A DNA stretch of 64,000 nucleotides from Dysgonomonas mossii DSM 22836 (GTDB taxonomy: Bacteria > Bacteroidota > Bacteroidia > Bacteroidales > Dysgonomonadaceae). The stretch lies in the NCBI RefSeq assembly GCF_000213575.1, contig NZ_GL892013.1:29165-93164 (forward strand), written 5' to 3'. The notes beneath the pieces are model-generated. The model made no database searches and had not been told where the DNA came from. It was given only the letters and a program-made list of their open reading frames with translations. This document shows positions 31,342 to 39,296 of the stretch, piece by piece. The position numbers and the translations under genes are program-made. Position 1 is the stretch's first letter; each line of letters begins with the position of its first letter.

Positions 31342-32355
31342 ATGAAGAAAAATTTTATATATATGTTCATTCTCCAGTTGCTTGTGGCAACGGGATGTAA
31401 CGCATGTAGCAGTTCTGAAAAAGGAGCACCTGTAATTCCAAATCAAAAATATACAAATCCTGTGGTGGCTCTGAGCCTGCCCGACCCAACAATCATAAAG
31501 GCACAGGATGGGCATTTTTATTTGTATGCAACAGAAAATACACGAAATACTCCTATCTACAGATCGGATAATCTTGTAGACTGGACATTTTTAGGAACGG
31601 CATTTACGGATGCTACACGCCCCACCTTCGAGCCCAACGGAGGTTTGTGGGCGCCTGATATTAATTACATCAACGGCAAATATGTGCTGTACTACTCCAT
31701 GTCGGTATGGGGTGGCGAGTGGACATGCGGCATTGGCGTAGCTGTTGCCGACAAGCCCGAAGGACCATTCACCGACAAAGGAAAGCTTTTTAGAAGCAAC
31801 GAGATCGACGTTCAGAATTCCATCGACCAGTTTTATATCGAAGAGGGAGGCAAGAAATACCTCTTTTGGGGCAGCTTCCGTGGTATCTATGCCATAGAGA
31901 TGAATGACGACGGACTGTCGGTAAAAGAAGGAGCGCAGAAAAAGCAAATAGCCGGAACAGCCTTTGAAGGAACATATATCCACAAGAAAGGAAATTATTA
32001 CTACATGTTTGCATCTATCGGCAGTTGTTGCGAAGGTGCAAACAGTACGTACGAACTTGTTGTTGGTCGTTCCCAATCATTGTTTGGCCCTTATGTGGAT
32101 AAGACTGGCAAGGATATGATGGACAACGGCTATACGGTGGTGATAAGCAAAAGCTCCCGCTTTGTAGGCAACGGACACTGCTCCGAAATAGTACAAGACA
32201 AGGCAGGCAACGACTGGATATTCTACCATGGCGTAGACCTTAACCACCCGAATGGGCGTATGCTACTGCTCGATCAGGTAAAATGGGATAACAATTCATG
32301 GCCTTATATAGAGGGAGGCAAACCGTCTTCTTCGGCAGATAAGCCTGTTTTTTAA
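31342..32355 (+). CDS. GH43 family lipoprotein, arabinan endo-arabinosidase-like
   Basis: The 337-residue product starts 'MKKNFIYMFILQLLVATGC' (lipobox Cys about 18). A TTG 12 bp upstream is a less likely start. The GH43 five-bladed propeller pattern is visible: 'LSLPDPTIIKAQDGHFYLY' with the general base Asp (about 47), 'SIDQFYIEEGGKKYLFWGSF' with the pKa-modulating Asp (about 160), and 'AFEGTYIHKKGNYYYMFAS' with the acid Glu (about 208). GH43 enzymes of this type cut arabinan or related alpha-arabinofuranosides. It should sit on the outer membrane surface or in the periplasm. It is divergent from the sensor and followed by a GH2 enzyme. Confidence 0.88.
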   Translation: MKKNFIYMFILQLLVATGCNACSSSEKGAPVIPNQKYTNPVVALSLPDPTIIKAQDGHFYLYATENTRNTPIYRSDNLVDWTFLGTAFTDATRPTFEPNGGLWAPDINYINGKYVLYYSMSVWGGEWTCGIGVAVADKPEGPFTDKGKLFRSNEIDVQNSIDQFYIEEGGKKYLFWGSFRGIYAIEMNDDGLSVKEGAQKKQIAGTAFEGTYIHKKGNYYYMFASIGSCCEGANSTYELVVGRSQSLFGPYVDKTGKDMMDNGYTVVISKSSRFVGNGHCSEIVQDKAGNDWIFYHGVDLNHPNGRMLLLDQVKWDNNSWPYIEGGKPSSSADKPVF

Positions 32356-32407
32356 AGATATAGTGATTGTAATAGATAGGAGATTGCAACCTAATTAATG
32401 ATTGGTA

Positions 32408-32461
32408 TTTACTGCCCCGGACGAAGCGAGCCCAGAACATAAGCTTCGTTCGGGAAGTAAA
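32408..32461. repeat. Long imperfect hairpin between GH43 and GH2 genes
   Basis: TTTACTGCCCCGGACGAAGC (32408-32427) pairs imperfectly with GCTTCGTTCGGGAAGTAAA (32443-32461). It may be a REP-like element or a processing/terminator hairpin within a GH43-GH2 transcript. Confidence 0.6.
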
Positions 32462-32572
32462 GAAATAGGAACGTTTTCTTTCTCTCACTACACGAAGAAT
32501 AACATAACATATCGCTAATTTTTATAGAATAAGCTTTATTCTACAAGGAATCATTAACTCAAAATATAAGAT

Positions 32573-34381
32573 ATGAAGAAGAATTTTTTATTGTTAATTT
32601 TATTTATCACCAGTATTGGTCTTTTTGCCCAATGGAAACCAGCGGGAGATAAGATAAAAACAAAATGGGCAGAATCGCTTGATCCCAAAAACATATTGCC
32701 CGAATATCCACGTCCGATAATGGAGCGTGCCGAGTGGGCAAACCTAAACGGACTTTGGGAATATGCAATCTTACCCATCGGACAAGCCGAACCACGCAGC
32801 TTCGACGGACAGATACTTGTTCCGTTTGCTGTAGAGTCGAGCCTGTCGGGAGTGCAAAAGGAACTTGGAGCAAAAAACGAACTTTGGTACAAACGTACTT
32901 TTTCTGTACCATCTTCGTGGAAGGGTAAGAATGTAATCCTTCACTTTGGTGCGGTAGACTGGAAGACTGAGGTTTTTGTTAACGATATAAAAGTAGGTAC
33001 ACACAAGGGCGGATATACTCCGTTCAGTTTCGATGTTACTCCTTTCCTTACATCGGGCAGTCAAAAACTGGTTGTAAAGGTTTGGGATCCTACCACAGAC
33101 GGCTATCAGCCTGTCGGCAAGCAGCACAAAGACCCTCACGGTATATGGTATACCCCTGTGTCGGGTATCTGGCAAACAGTGTGGCTAGAGCCGGTGAATA
33201 ATAAACATATTGCGAACATTAAGGCTATACCTTGCCTCGATACGAAGAAAATAGCATTCGATGTATGTGCGGCAAATGCTTCATCTTCAGATGTTGTAGA
33301 GGTAGTAGTAAAAGATAAGGGGGAAACTGTAGCTTCGGGAAAAGCCGTTGCGGGACAGACGCTCGAATTGCCTATCGCCGACCCTAAATTGTGGTCGCCC
33401 GAAAGTCCGTTCTTGTACGATGTAGAGGTAACGCTATTCAGTGCAGGCAAGGCTCTGGATAAGGTAAAGAGCTATACGGCCATGCGTAAGGTTTCGTTCA
33501 AGCGTGATGATAATGGCATTATGCGTTTGCAACTCAACAATAAAGATTATTTCCAGTTTGGCCCGCTCGATCAGGGTTGGTGGCCTGATGGCCTGTATAC
33601 CGCACCTACCGATGAGGCTTTGGTATACGATATACAAAAAACAAAAGACTTTGGATTCAATATGATACGTAAGCACGTGAAGGTAGAGCCTGCACGCTGG
33701 TACACACATTGCGACCGTCTAGGGATATTGGTATGGCAGGATATGCCTAACGGAGACCGTTCGCCACAGTGGCAAAACAGAGATTACTTCAAAGGATCGG
33801 AGCTGATCCGTAGCGCCGAGTCGGAAGCAAACTATCGTCAGGAGTGGAAAGCGATTATGGATTATCTGATCTCTTATCCTTCTATCGCTGTGTGGGTTCC
33901 GTTCAACGAAGCTTGGGGACAGTTCAAAACACAGGAGATTGCCGAATGGACAAAAGCGTATGATCCTTCACGCCTTGTAAACCCTGCCAGTGGCGGTAAC
34001 TTCTACCGTACAGGCGATATGCTCGACTTGCACAATTATCCGGGCCCTGACATGTATCTCTACGATGCCGAGCGTCCTACAGTGCTTGGAGAGTATGGAG
34101 GAATAGGTCTTCCGCTACAGAATCACTTGTGGCAAACAGACAAAAACTGGGGATATGTTCAGTTTAAGAATGCCAAAGAAGTGACAGACGAATATGTGAA
34201 GTATGCCGAACAGTTGAAAAAACTTATTAAAGCCGGTTTCTCTGCTGCTGTCTACACCCAGACTACAGATGTGGAAGGCGAGGTAAACGGTTTTATAACA
34301 TATGATAGAAAAGAAATAAAAGTGGACGAACCACGCATAAAAAAGGTGAATTTGGAGATATGCAATTCCTTGTCTAAATAA
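32573..34381 (+). CDS. GH2 family glycoside hydrolase
   Basis: The 602-residue product has a Sec signal 'MKKNFLLLILFITSIGLFAQ'. A GH2 sugar-binding domain follows (about 45-210, 'LWYKRTFSVP', 'GAVDWKTEVFVND', 'GGYTPFSFDVT'), then an Ig-like linker domain (about 215-310) and a TIM barrel. The acid/base Glu is in 'WVPFNEAWGQ' (about 446) and the nucleophile Glu in 'TVLGEYGGIG' (about 505). The family includes beta-galactosidases, mannosidases and glucuronidases, and the exact substrate cannot be read. At 602 residues it is shorter than typical beta-galactosidases, lacking extra C-terminal domains. It is probably co-regulated with the GH43 gene. Confidence 0.9.
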   Translation: MKKNFLLLILFITSIGLFAQWKPAGDKIKTKWAESLDPKNILPEYPRPIMERAEWANLNGLWEYAILPIGQAEPRSFDGQILVPFAVESSLSGVQKELGAKNELWYKRTFSVPSSWKGKNVILHFGAVDWKTEVFVNDIKVGTHKGGYTPFSFDVTPFLTSGSQKLVVKVWDPTTDGYQPVGKQHKDPHGIWYTPVSGIWQTVWLEPVNNKHIANIKAIPCLDTKKIAFDVCAANASSSDVVEVVVKDKGETVASGKAVAGQTLELPIADPKLWSPESPFLYDVEVTLFSAGKALDKVKSYTAMRKVSFKRDDNGIMRLQLNNKDYFQFGPLDQGWWPDGLYTAPTDEALVYDIQKTKDFGFNMIRKHVKVEPARWYTHCDRLGILVWQDMPNGDRSPQWQNRDYFKGSELIRSAESEANYRQEWKAIMDYLISYPSIAVWVPFNEAWGQFKTQEIAEWTKAYDPSRLVNPASGGNFYRTGDMLDLHNYPGPDMYLYDAERPTVLGEYGGIGLPLQNHLWQTDKNWGYVQFKNAKEVTDEYVKYAEQLKKLIKAGFSAAVYTQTTDVEGEVNGFITYDRKEIKVDEPRIKKVNLEICNSLSK

Positions 34382-34422
34382 CGAGGAACAGTATTTCCTG
34401 AATTTAGGTGATTTTAGGTTTG

Positions 34423-34453
34423 AAAAGAGGTGGAAGGGATTTTCGCCTCTTTT
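34423..34453 (+). terminator. Terminator after GH2 gene
   Basis: AAAAGAGG (34423-34430) pairs with CCTCTTTT (34446-34453), with a 15-nt loop. It lies 42 bp after the stop. Confidence 0.7.
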
Positions 34454-34589
34454 TACTTGTTGTTATTTGCTGTATATTGTCATGATTTTTAATCAGATTT
34501 ATCTTATCATATAAATAGTCAAGTCTTCATTATTAATGAAGTAATTATATTGATACTATGTGCGTTTTGTAATATTTAACTATATATGC

Positions 34590-34621
34590 ATTGTTAATAA
34601 AAAAACAAAGTGTTACTTTTG
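34590..34621 (+). promoter_or_regulatory. Promoter ATTG-N20-TACTTTTG
   Basis: The -33-like ATTG (34590-34593) and the exact TAnnTTTG match TACTTTTG (34614-34621) are 20 bp apart, the ideal Bacteroides spacing. No gene follows on this strand. A terminator hairpin starts 35 bp later. Confidence 0.65.
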
Positions 34622-34627
34622 TATCAT

Positions 34628-34694
34628 CTCATTAACCTAGATGTTAAAGGAGAAAAGAAGCCGTATTAGAGTAATCTATACGGCTTCGGCATTT
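34628..34694 (+). ncRNA. Candidate small RNA of about 67 nt
   Basis: A well-spaced promoter and a strong hairpin with a T tract bound a short interval without a proper gene. The 3' part overlaps the last codons of the minus-strand gene 34676-35182, so the RNA would be antisense to its 3' end. The 5' end is estimated from the -7 box. Confidence 0.4.
34657..34687. terminator. Bidirectional hairpin terminator
   Basis: GAAGCCGTAT (34657-34666) pairs with ATACGGCTTC (34678-34687). TTTTTT follows on the + strand and a T-rich stretch on the minus strand. It ends both the candidate small RNA and the minus-strand DUF3800 operon. Confidence 0.8.
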
Positions 34695-35182
34695 TTTATA
34701 AATTCATTATATTCTTTTAGAAGTTTTCGTTTTACATTATTGTAAGTTATAGGATATGCTGTCCATGGTAAAATATAACTGCCCATGTCTGCTAATACTA
34801 CTAGATAATTTTCTTCTTCGTGATAAATTAGAATTCTTTTTTTAGTTCCTCCAGTGCCAGTTCGTTGATTTCTCCAAACTTTTAAGTATGGATGAGTTGA
34901 TTTGTCAATCATTATTTTAGGAAAACGTATTCTTTCCATACGTCTAAAGTCAGGAATCCTTTCCGTCTCTATATCCCCTTCATGTGTCATGTGATAAAAA
35001 GTATATTCTTTATCTAATATAAGAGGATACTTTTTTAAGCCTAATCTAATTCCTCTGAAATTTGGTTTATTGTCAACAAAATCGTTTTTGAATATTGAAT
35101 ATACTGCTTCAAAATATTTTATTACATTTCCGTCGTATTCTTCTAAATATATTTTGGTTGGAAGATTCATTACTTCAGGCAT
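34676..35182 (-). CDS. DUF3800 partner, possible BECR-fold nuclease
   Basis: The 168-residue product starts 'MPEVMNLPTKIYLEEYDG'. This start is chosen because a strong AAAGGAGGG lies 7 bp upstream, rare in this phylum. The C-terminal half reads 'HPYLKVWRNQ', 'RILIYHEEENYLVVLADMG' and 'SYILPWTAYPITYNN'. A basic residue run, then 'Y-VVL', then 'TAYP' recalls BECR-fold RNase toxins (Barnase/EndoU/ColicinE5/RelE). This resemblance is tentative. The gene overlaps the DUF3800 gene by eight bases, so the two are translated together. Confidence 0.55.
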   Translation of the reverse strand: MPEVMNLPTKIYLEEYDGNVIKYFEAVYSIFKNDFVDNKPNFRGIRLGLKKYPLILDKEYTFYHMTHEGDIETERIPDFRRMERIRFPKIMIDKSTHPYLKVWRNQRTGTGGTKKRILIYHEEENYLVVLADMGSYILPWTAYPITYNNVKRKLLKEYNEFIKNAEAV

Positions 35183-35888
35183 TCCTATACCCTCCTTTCC
35201 ATACAAAGATATTCATTTTGTTTTCTTTGAATAAAGTTGATTTTGTTAATGAATATCCAGATAGAGATCTGATCAACTCGACTATTTCAATTTTAGCATT
35301 ACTTGTTGTTAATCCCCTGTTTATATAACCTACTGCGCCAGTAAGGAAATCGGAAAGTTGGATTAATTCTACTTCATGTGATCTTACTTGCTGAATTTTT
35401 TTTACAATAGATCTATCAAAATCATAGTGTTTATTGCATAAATATTCGTGGAGTTTTGATATTTTTTTCGATCCTCTTGTATCTTTGATGTCGATAAAAA
35501 CATTGTATGAATAATCCGGATCAAAAATAGTTTTCAATAAATCGAAATACATTTTATAATAGAATTCATCATGAGTCTGATTGAAACGATTGTGATCCAA
35601 TTCATTTTTATTAGAAACAACTAAAGCTCTAAAGTGGAGATTTGGGTTCAAAAAATAATATTGAACTAGCTCTTTATAATAAGATAATCGTTGAGGTGAT
35701 ACAGCATTCCATTTAAGTTCCCAATAAGGAGCAAACCCATGTTTTTTCTTCAACGCTTTAAGGTCTTCAAATATATTTTTCTTTTCTGTTTCAGGACACC
35801 ATATTGCACCTAATATCATAACATTAATACCATCATTTTCAAGATGGCAACTCTCATCACAATATATATTAAATATTTTACTATTCAT
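35175..35888 (-). CDS. DUF3800 domain protein
   Basis: The 237-residue product has the conserved DUF3800 acidic positions: 'IYCDESCH' at the N-terminus (Asp 11, Glu 12), 'VFIDIKDTRG' in the middle and 'IQLSDFLTGAVGYI' near residue 180. DUF3800 has an RNase H-like fold, and the acidic residues suggest a metal-dependent nuclease. It occurs often next to mobile elements and defence genes. It is the first gene of a two-gene operon with the possible BECR-type partner. No clear promoter box was found upstream. Both genes are AT-rich compared with the flanking chromosome. Confidence 0.82.
   Translation of the reverse strand: MNSKIFNIYCDESCHLENDGINVMILGAIWCPETEKKNIFEDLKALKKKHGFAPYWELKWNAVSPQRLSYYKELVQYYFLNPNLHFRALVVSNKNELDHNRFNQTHDEFYYKMYFDLLKTIFDPDYSYNVFIDIKDTRGSKKISKLHEYLCNKHYDFDRSIVKKIQQVRSHEVELIQLSDFLTGAVGYINRGLTTSNAKIEIVELIRSLSGYSLTKSTLFKENKMNIFVWKGGYRNA
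35190..35198 (-). promoter_or_regulatory. Strong Shine-Dalgarno AAAGGAGGG
   Basis: On the minus strand it lies 7 bp before the ATG at 35182 and inside the end of the DUF3800 gene. Most genes in this window have A-rich leaders without this signal. It decides the start of the second gene. Confidence 0.75.
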
Positions 35889-35963
35889 TTCACTAAAATA
35901 ATATTAAAAATAATAATAAAAAAATATAAGCAGTGATCTGTTTTATAGATAGGAAGTATATTC

Positions 35964-36746
35964 TTACTTTACCAACCCAAAGTACCGCAATGCGTTTGCC
36001 ACGCCATTTTCGTCTATGTCGTCGGTAACGTAGTCGGCCGCCGCTTTCACATCGTCGCCGGCATTTCCCATCGCTATGCCGATAGCCACGTGGCGGAGCA
36101 TTTCTATATCGTTGCCTCCATCGCCGAAAGCCATCGTCTCCGACTTGTGGATGCCGAAATGTTCGAGAAATTTATCTATCCCTGTGCTCTTGTTTATCCC
36201 CTTGATGTTTACATCGGCAAATGTAGGATGCCATCGGCTGGCATGACAACTTACCAATGCCTCGTTCATTATTCTTTTTTCCAACGCATGGTCTACATAC
36301 AGGTTTACTTGTAGAACCTCTTCATCGATCATTTCCTCAAGGTTTCTTACTGGAGGCACATTTACCTTCACAAGGTTAGCTATCTTTTCCACATTGCTGT
36401 CTACATAGTTTACAAACGAACCTTCGTTGAGCATGAAGGCTAAAGGAAATTTCACCTCGTTTTGTTGATACTCGATCAGTGATTTCAGCTCTTCTTTGGG
36501 GATCAGCTTTTTGAAGATAACATCATGGTCGGTAGTTACACAATACGCTCCGTTTACGGTTATAAAGCCGTCAAACTCCAAGCCGCCCAGATTTTGTATC
36601 TGTTTTCTCAAGCGACCTGTGGCAAGGAAAACCTTCACGCCTTGTCTCTTTACTTCGTTGATAGCATCGATTGTCGATTGTGGAACCGTGTGTGTTTTGA
36701 AACTTAATAGCGTGCCGTCTATATCAAAAAAAATAGCTTTTGTCAT
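35964..36746 (-). CDS. HAD-superfamily phosphatase (Cof type)
   Basis: The 260-residue protein has motif I 'FFDIDGTLL' (nucleophile Asp 8), motif II 'VFLATGR', a C2B cap (about 85-185), the Lys of motif III near 'INKSTGIDKFLEHFG' and motif IV 'MAFGDGGNDIEML'. Cof-type HAD enzymes remove phosphate from sugar phosphates or nucleotide cofactors in the cytoplasm. It is a single gene with its own promoter. The substrate is not predictable. Confidence 0.92.
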   Translation of the reverse strand: MTKAIFFDIDGTLLSFKTHTVPQSTIDAINEVKRQGVKVFLATGRLRKQIQNLGGLEFDGFITVNGAYCVTTDHDVIFKKLIPKEELKSLIEYQQNEVKFPLAFMLNEGSFVNYVDSNVEKIANLVKVNVPPVRNLEEMIDEEVLQVNLYVDHALEKRIMNEALVSCHASRWHPTFADVNIKGINKSTGIDKFLEHFGIHKSETMAFGDGGNDIEMLRHVAIGIAMGNAGDDVKAAADYVTDDIDENGVANALRYFGLVK

Positions 36747-36765
36747 AATGTTTTAGGATAGATTG

Positions 36766-36773
36766 CAAAGGTA
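36766..36773 (-). promoter_or_regulatory. -7 box TACCTTTG for the HAD gene
   Basis: An exact TAnnTTTG match on the minus strand 20 bp before the start codon. Confidence 0.6.
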
Positions 36774-36816
36774 ATGTTTTTGTAGTGATAATAAAATCGG
36801 AGGGTAGAGCCGTAAC

Positions 36817-36847
36817 TAAAAAAGCGCCTGAATATTCAGACGCTTTT
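36817..36847 (-). terminator. Terminator after the 36870-37292 gene
   Basis: AAAAGCG, CTGAAT / ATTCAG and CGCTTTT form a stem with one mismatched pair. A T run follows on the minus strand. Confidence 0.75.
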
Positions 36848-36869
36848 GATCTTGTTTTATGCGTAAATT

Positions 36870-37292
36870 TCAATAATAATTTGCGAAAACAATTGGGCGG
36901 GTACTAGCTGCAACTCCGTTTACTTTGCTGAGTAGCATTATTACTGTAGGGTAATTCGTTAAATAGATCTCGATAGGAGAGTATCCCTGAGGCAGATTTA
37001 CAGTCATGTAAGTAACCATCGTACTCGTATTAGGCACATAGCAGCTCATGTAATTTGACCAATCTATCACCTTATATCCGGCTGCACTGTACGAAAAAGA
37101 AGGATGCTTGCTTGTTCTCAATTCGAAAATAACAGTTGACGGCTGGCTGCTATAAACATCAGCAGTTACCTTCGATTTGTCAGAATTCAGCTTGTCATTT
37201 GTGAAAAATACGTCGACTGACTGGGCTTTCAGACTACTGCATGTAAGTGTAAATACAAAAACAGCGATTAATGTGTACAAAGCTTTTTTCAT
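36870..37292 (-). CDS. Small secreted protein under a paired-box promoter
   Basis: The 140-residue product has a signal 'MKKALYTLIAVFVFTLTCS' and cleavage expected after 'LKAQ'. The mature part is beta-rich ('ADVYSSQPSTVIFELRT', 'MVTYMTVNLPQGYSPIEIYL'), with one Cys and no known motif. It is monocistronic, between its own terminator and the paired 12-bp boxes at 37380-37468. The shared promoter design with 17672-17872 is the main clue to its role. Confidence 0.7.
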   Translation of the reverse strand: MKKALYTLIAVFVFTLTCSSLKAQSVDVFFTNDKLNSDKSKVTADVYSSQPSTVIFELRTSKHPSFSYSAAGYKVIDWSNYMSCYVPNTSTMVTYMTVNLPQGYSPIEIYLTNYPTVIMLLSKVNGVAASTRPIVFANYY

Positions 37293-37379
37293 GATAACAT
37301 AATTTAGCGTTAAACATAGAAATTTATGTGTCTTGAAATTAGTGATAATTGTCTGAAAATAAGGCTGGTGTAAGCTCTG

Positions 37380-37468
37380 ATATGACTTTTTATAGGGTGT
37401 GATTCTTGTTAAAATATTGTCGTGTAATTGTTTAGTAGTCTTTTGCTTGTGTTGTAATATGACTTTTT
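37380..37468 (-). promoter_or_regulatory. Paired regulatory boxes, locus C (77 bp apart)
   Basis: On the minus strand the distal box AAAAAGTCATAT (37457-37468, with three further A and ACACTC upstream) and the proximal box (37380-37391, preceded by ACACCCTAT) start exactly 77 bp apart. The proximal box lies 87 bp before the start of the secreted-protein gene. This is the only pair outside the prophage-like part. Confidence 0.72.
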
Positions 37469-37500
37469 TTTAGAGGAGTGTGGGGGAGAGGGCAAAAAAG

Positions 37501-37530
37501 AAGGGGCTGTTCTTTTAAGAACAGCCCCTT
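37501..37530. terminator. Strong bidirectional terminator after SusD gene
   Basis: AAGGGGCTGTTCTT (37501-37514) pairs perfectly with AAGAACAGCCCCTT (37517-37530). A and T runs flank it on both sides. Confidence 0.88.
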
Positions 37531-37563
37531 TTTACTTCGTTTTTAAATAGTTATCGGCTAGCC

Positions 37564-39276
37564 TTATTGTTTATCCCACCATACACGAGAAGTCATCTTA
37601 TCTCCGTCCGAGAGACGACTTACGGCATCATTGTAATTGGTAGCATTGTATTGAGACTCGTTGCTTGGATAAGTAAAGCGGCGAGGTATCTCTGTACTGA
37701 TGCTGTTTGTATAAGCCGGGCGGTTGTGTGGTGCAGCATACACTGATTTTATTTCAGGATATCCTGTTCTACGCCAGTTGGCAAATGCTTCGTATTCGTC
37801 ACCAAATGTAGTGATATAGTACTGCCAGTTAATTTCTTTTAGCGGATTGGCATCAAATCTTACCAACGCATCTGTTAGATATTTATCCACATTTGTTGAT
37901 GTCAGGTAAATATCATACAATGTTTTAGCCGCAGGGTAAAGTGTAAACTGCTCCATAGCCGCTTTCACTCCTTTTTCGAAATATTCTTTTGCTTTTGCTT
38001 CTCCGCCGGGAATAAATCCACGTGCAGCAGCATCAGCCAACAGCAGGTTGTTTTCGGTATAAGTAATCAATACCGAAGGTACATCCGGGCGAGAGTATGT
38101 CAGACGGTTAGGAAACGCACAGATGCTTTCCCAGTCTTTCCATTTCTCAGCATTTGCTTTTATAGCATTTTCCTTTTCTTTCGGATCTGATATTTTATCA
38201 GGGTCTATGTAGTCTGGGAAGAATGGACGAACTTTTTGCTCTTTTTGGATACCCCATGTCGTTGTTCCTTGCTCATACCCGATAGGGAATCCTATTAGTT
38301 CGTCACTATTGGTACTGTTTCCAAAGTCAAAACCTTCTGCCCATTTGGCTCTAGGGTTTGTTGTTTTTGTAGCGATGAGGTGAATACGAGGGTCTTTTGT
38401 TGCCTTTAGTTCGTCGATAAAAAATTCGCTGATGTAATATTTTCCTGCATCTTCGTTCGAATGAATTTTTCCGAATGGTTCGGCCGAGTCGTTCGTTACT
38501 ACTGCATCCGAATGTTTTAGTATTGCATTGTCTGCCGCACTGTCAAACAAACCATTCGCCAACGCTTTTGTTACCCATGTTTTAGCTTTTTCGGCATCCA
38601 CTTTCGATAAGCGCATTGCAGCACGAAGCATCAATGAATTGGCAAACTTGCGCCACTTCTCGGAGTCTCCGTTGAAAATAACGTCAGCCTTGAACGAGCC
38701 AGCATTTGAGATGTTGGCTTTCAACGCCGTATTCACTTCATCCATTTCTTTTAACAGATCGTCGTAAATAGCTTGTTGAGTGTCGTATTTCGGATAACCG
38801 GTAACGCTAGGGCGTGCGGCTTCGAAGTAAGGAACATCTCCGTACAAGTCGGTCATGCGCTGAAACATATATGCTTTCATCACACGAGCATACTGATACT
38901 CGTTTGCATATTTGGGTTTTTCTTTCCAGTTCTCCATTACGTCCACCACATTTCTGATAGCGGCTCTTCCCCCGGTGTAATAACCATCCCAATATGCTGC
39001 GTTGTAACCTTCCGACCAAGTGTAGAACACTCCGTAGCGGCTTCTTGCCGAAGAGGTATGCTGTATCATATTGGCAGCGTATATAACAGAGTTTCTCCAG
39101 ATATCCCAGTCAGACCCTGCTATCTGCGATTGTACTTGTGTAAATACCAAACTGTAATCCATATTACCTTGGTTCAGGTGTTCGGGATCGATATTCACAT
39201 CTCCAAAGTCATTGCAGCTAGTAGTTGCCCCCATAAGGCAAGCTGCTGCGAATATATATAGAATTCTTTTTTTCAT
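37564..39276 (-). CDS. SusD/RagB-like outer-membrane lipoprotein
   Basis: The 570-residue product has a lipobox 'CLMGATTSC' (Cys about 21). The helical TPR-like core is that of SusD_2-type proteins, with an N-terminal 'DFGDVNIDPEHLNQGNMDY', 'YQYARVMKAYMFQRMTDLYG' 'DVPYFEAARP' and a C-terminal 'YEAFANWRRTGYPE' and 'RRFTYPSNESQYN'. These are hallmark segments of the group. It forms the surface lid over the TonB-dependent SusC partner encoded 20 bp upstream and captures a nutrient, often a glycan or peptide. The ligand is unknown. No CAZyme lies directly next to it. Confidence 0.93.
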   Translation of the reverse strand: MKKRILYIFAAACLMGATTSCNDFGDVNIDPEHLNQGNMDYSLVFTQVQSQIAGSDWDIWRNSVIYAANMIQHTSSARSRYGVFYTWSEGYNAAYWDGYYTGGRAAIRNVVDVMENWKEKPKYANEYQYARVMKAYMFQRMTDLYGDVPYFEAARPSVTGYPKYDTQQAIYDDLLKEMDEVNTALKANISNAGSFKADVIFNGDSEKWRKFANSLMLRAAMRLSKVDAEKAKTWVTKALANGLFDSAADNAILKHSDAVVTNDSAEPFGKIHSNEDAGKYYISEFFIDELKATKDPRIHLIATKTTNPRAKWAEGFDFGNSTNSDELIGFPIGYEQGTTTWGIQKEQKVRPFFPDYIDPDKISDPKEKENAIKANAEKWKDWESICAFPNRLTYSRPDVPSVLITYTENNLLLADAAARGFIPGGEAKAKEYFEKGVKAAMEQFTLYPAAKTLYDIYLTSTNVDKYLTDALVRFDANPLKEINWQYYITTFGDEYEAFANWRRTGYPEIKSVYAAPHNRPAYTNSISTEIPRRFTYPSNESQYNATNYNDAVSRLSDGDKMTSRVWWDKQ

Positions 39277-39296
39277 TATTTCTGTGTTTTGTTGGG

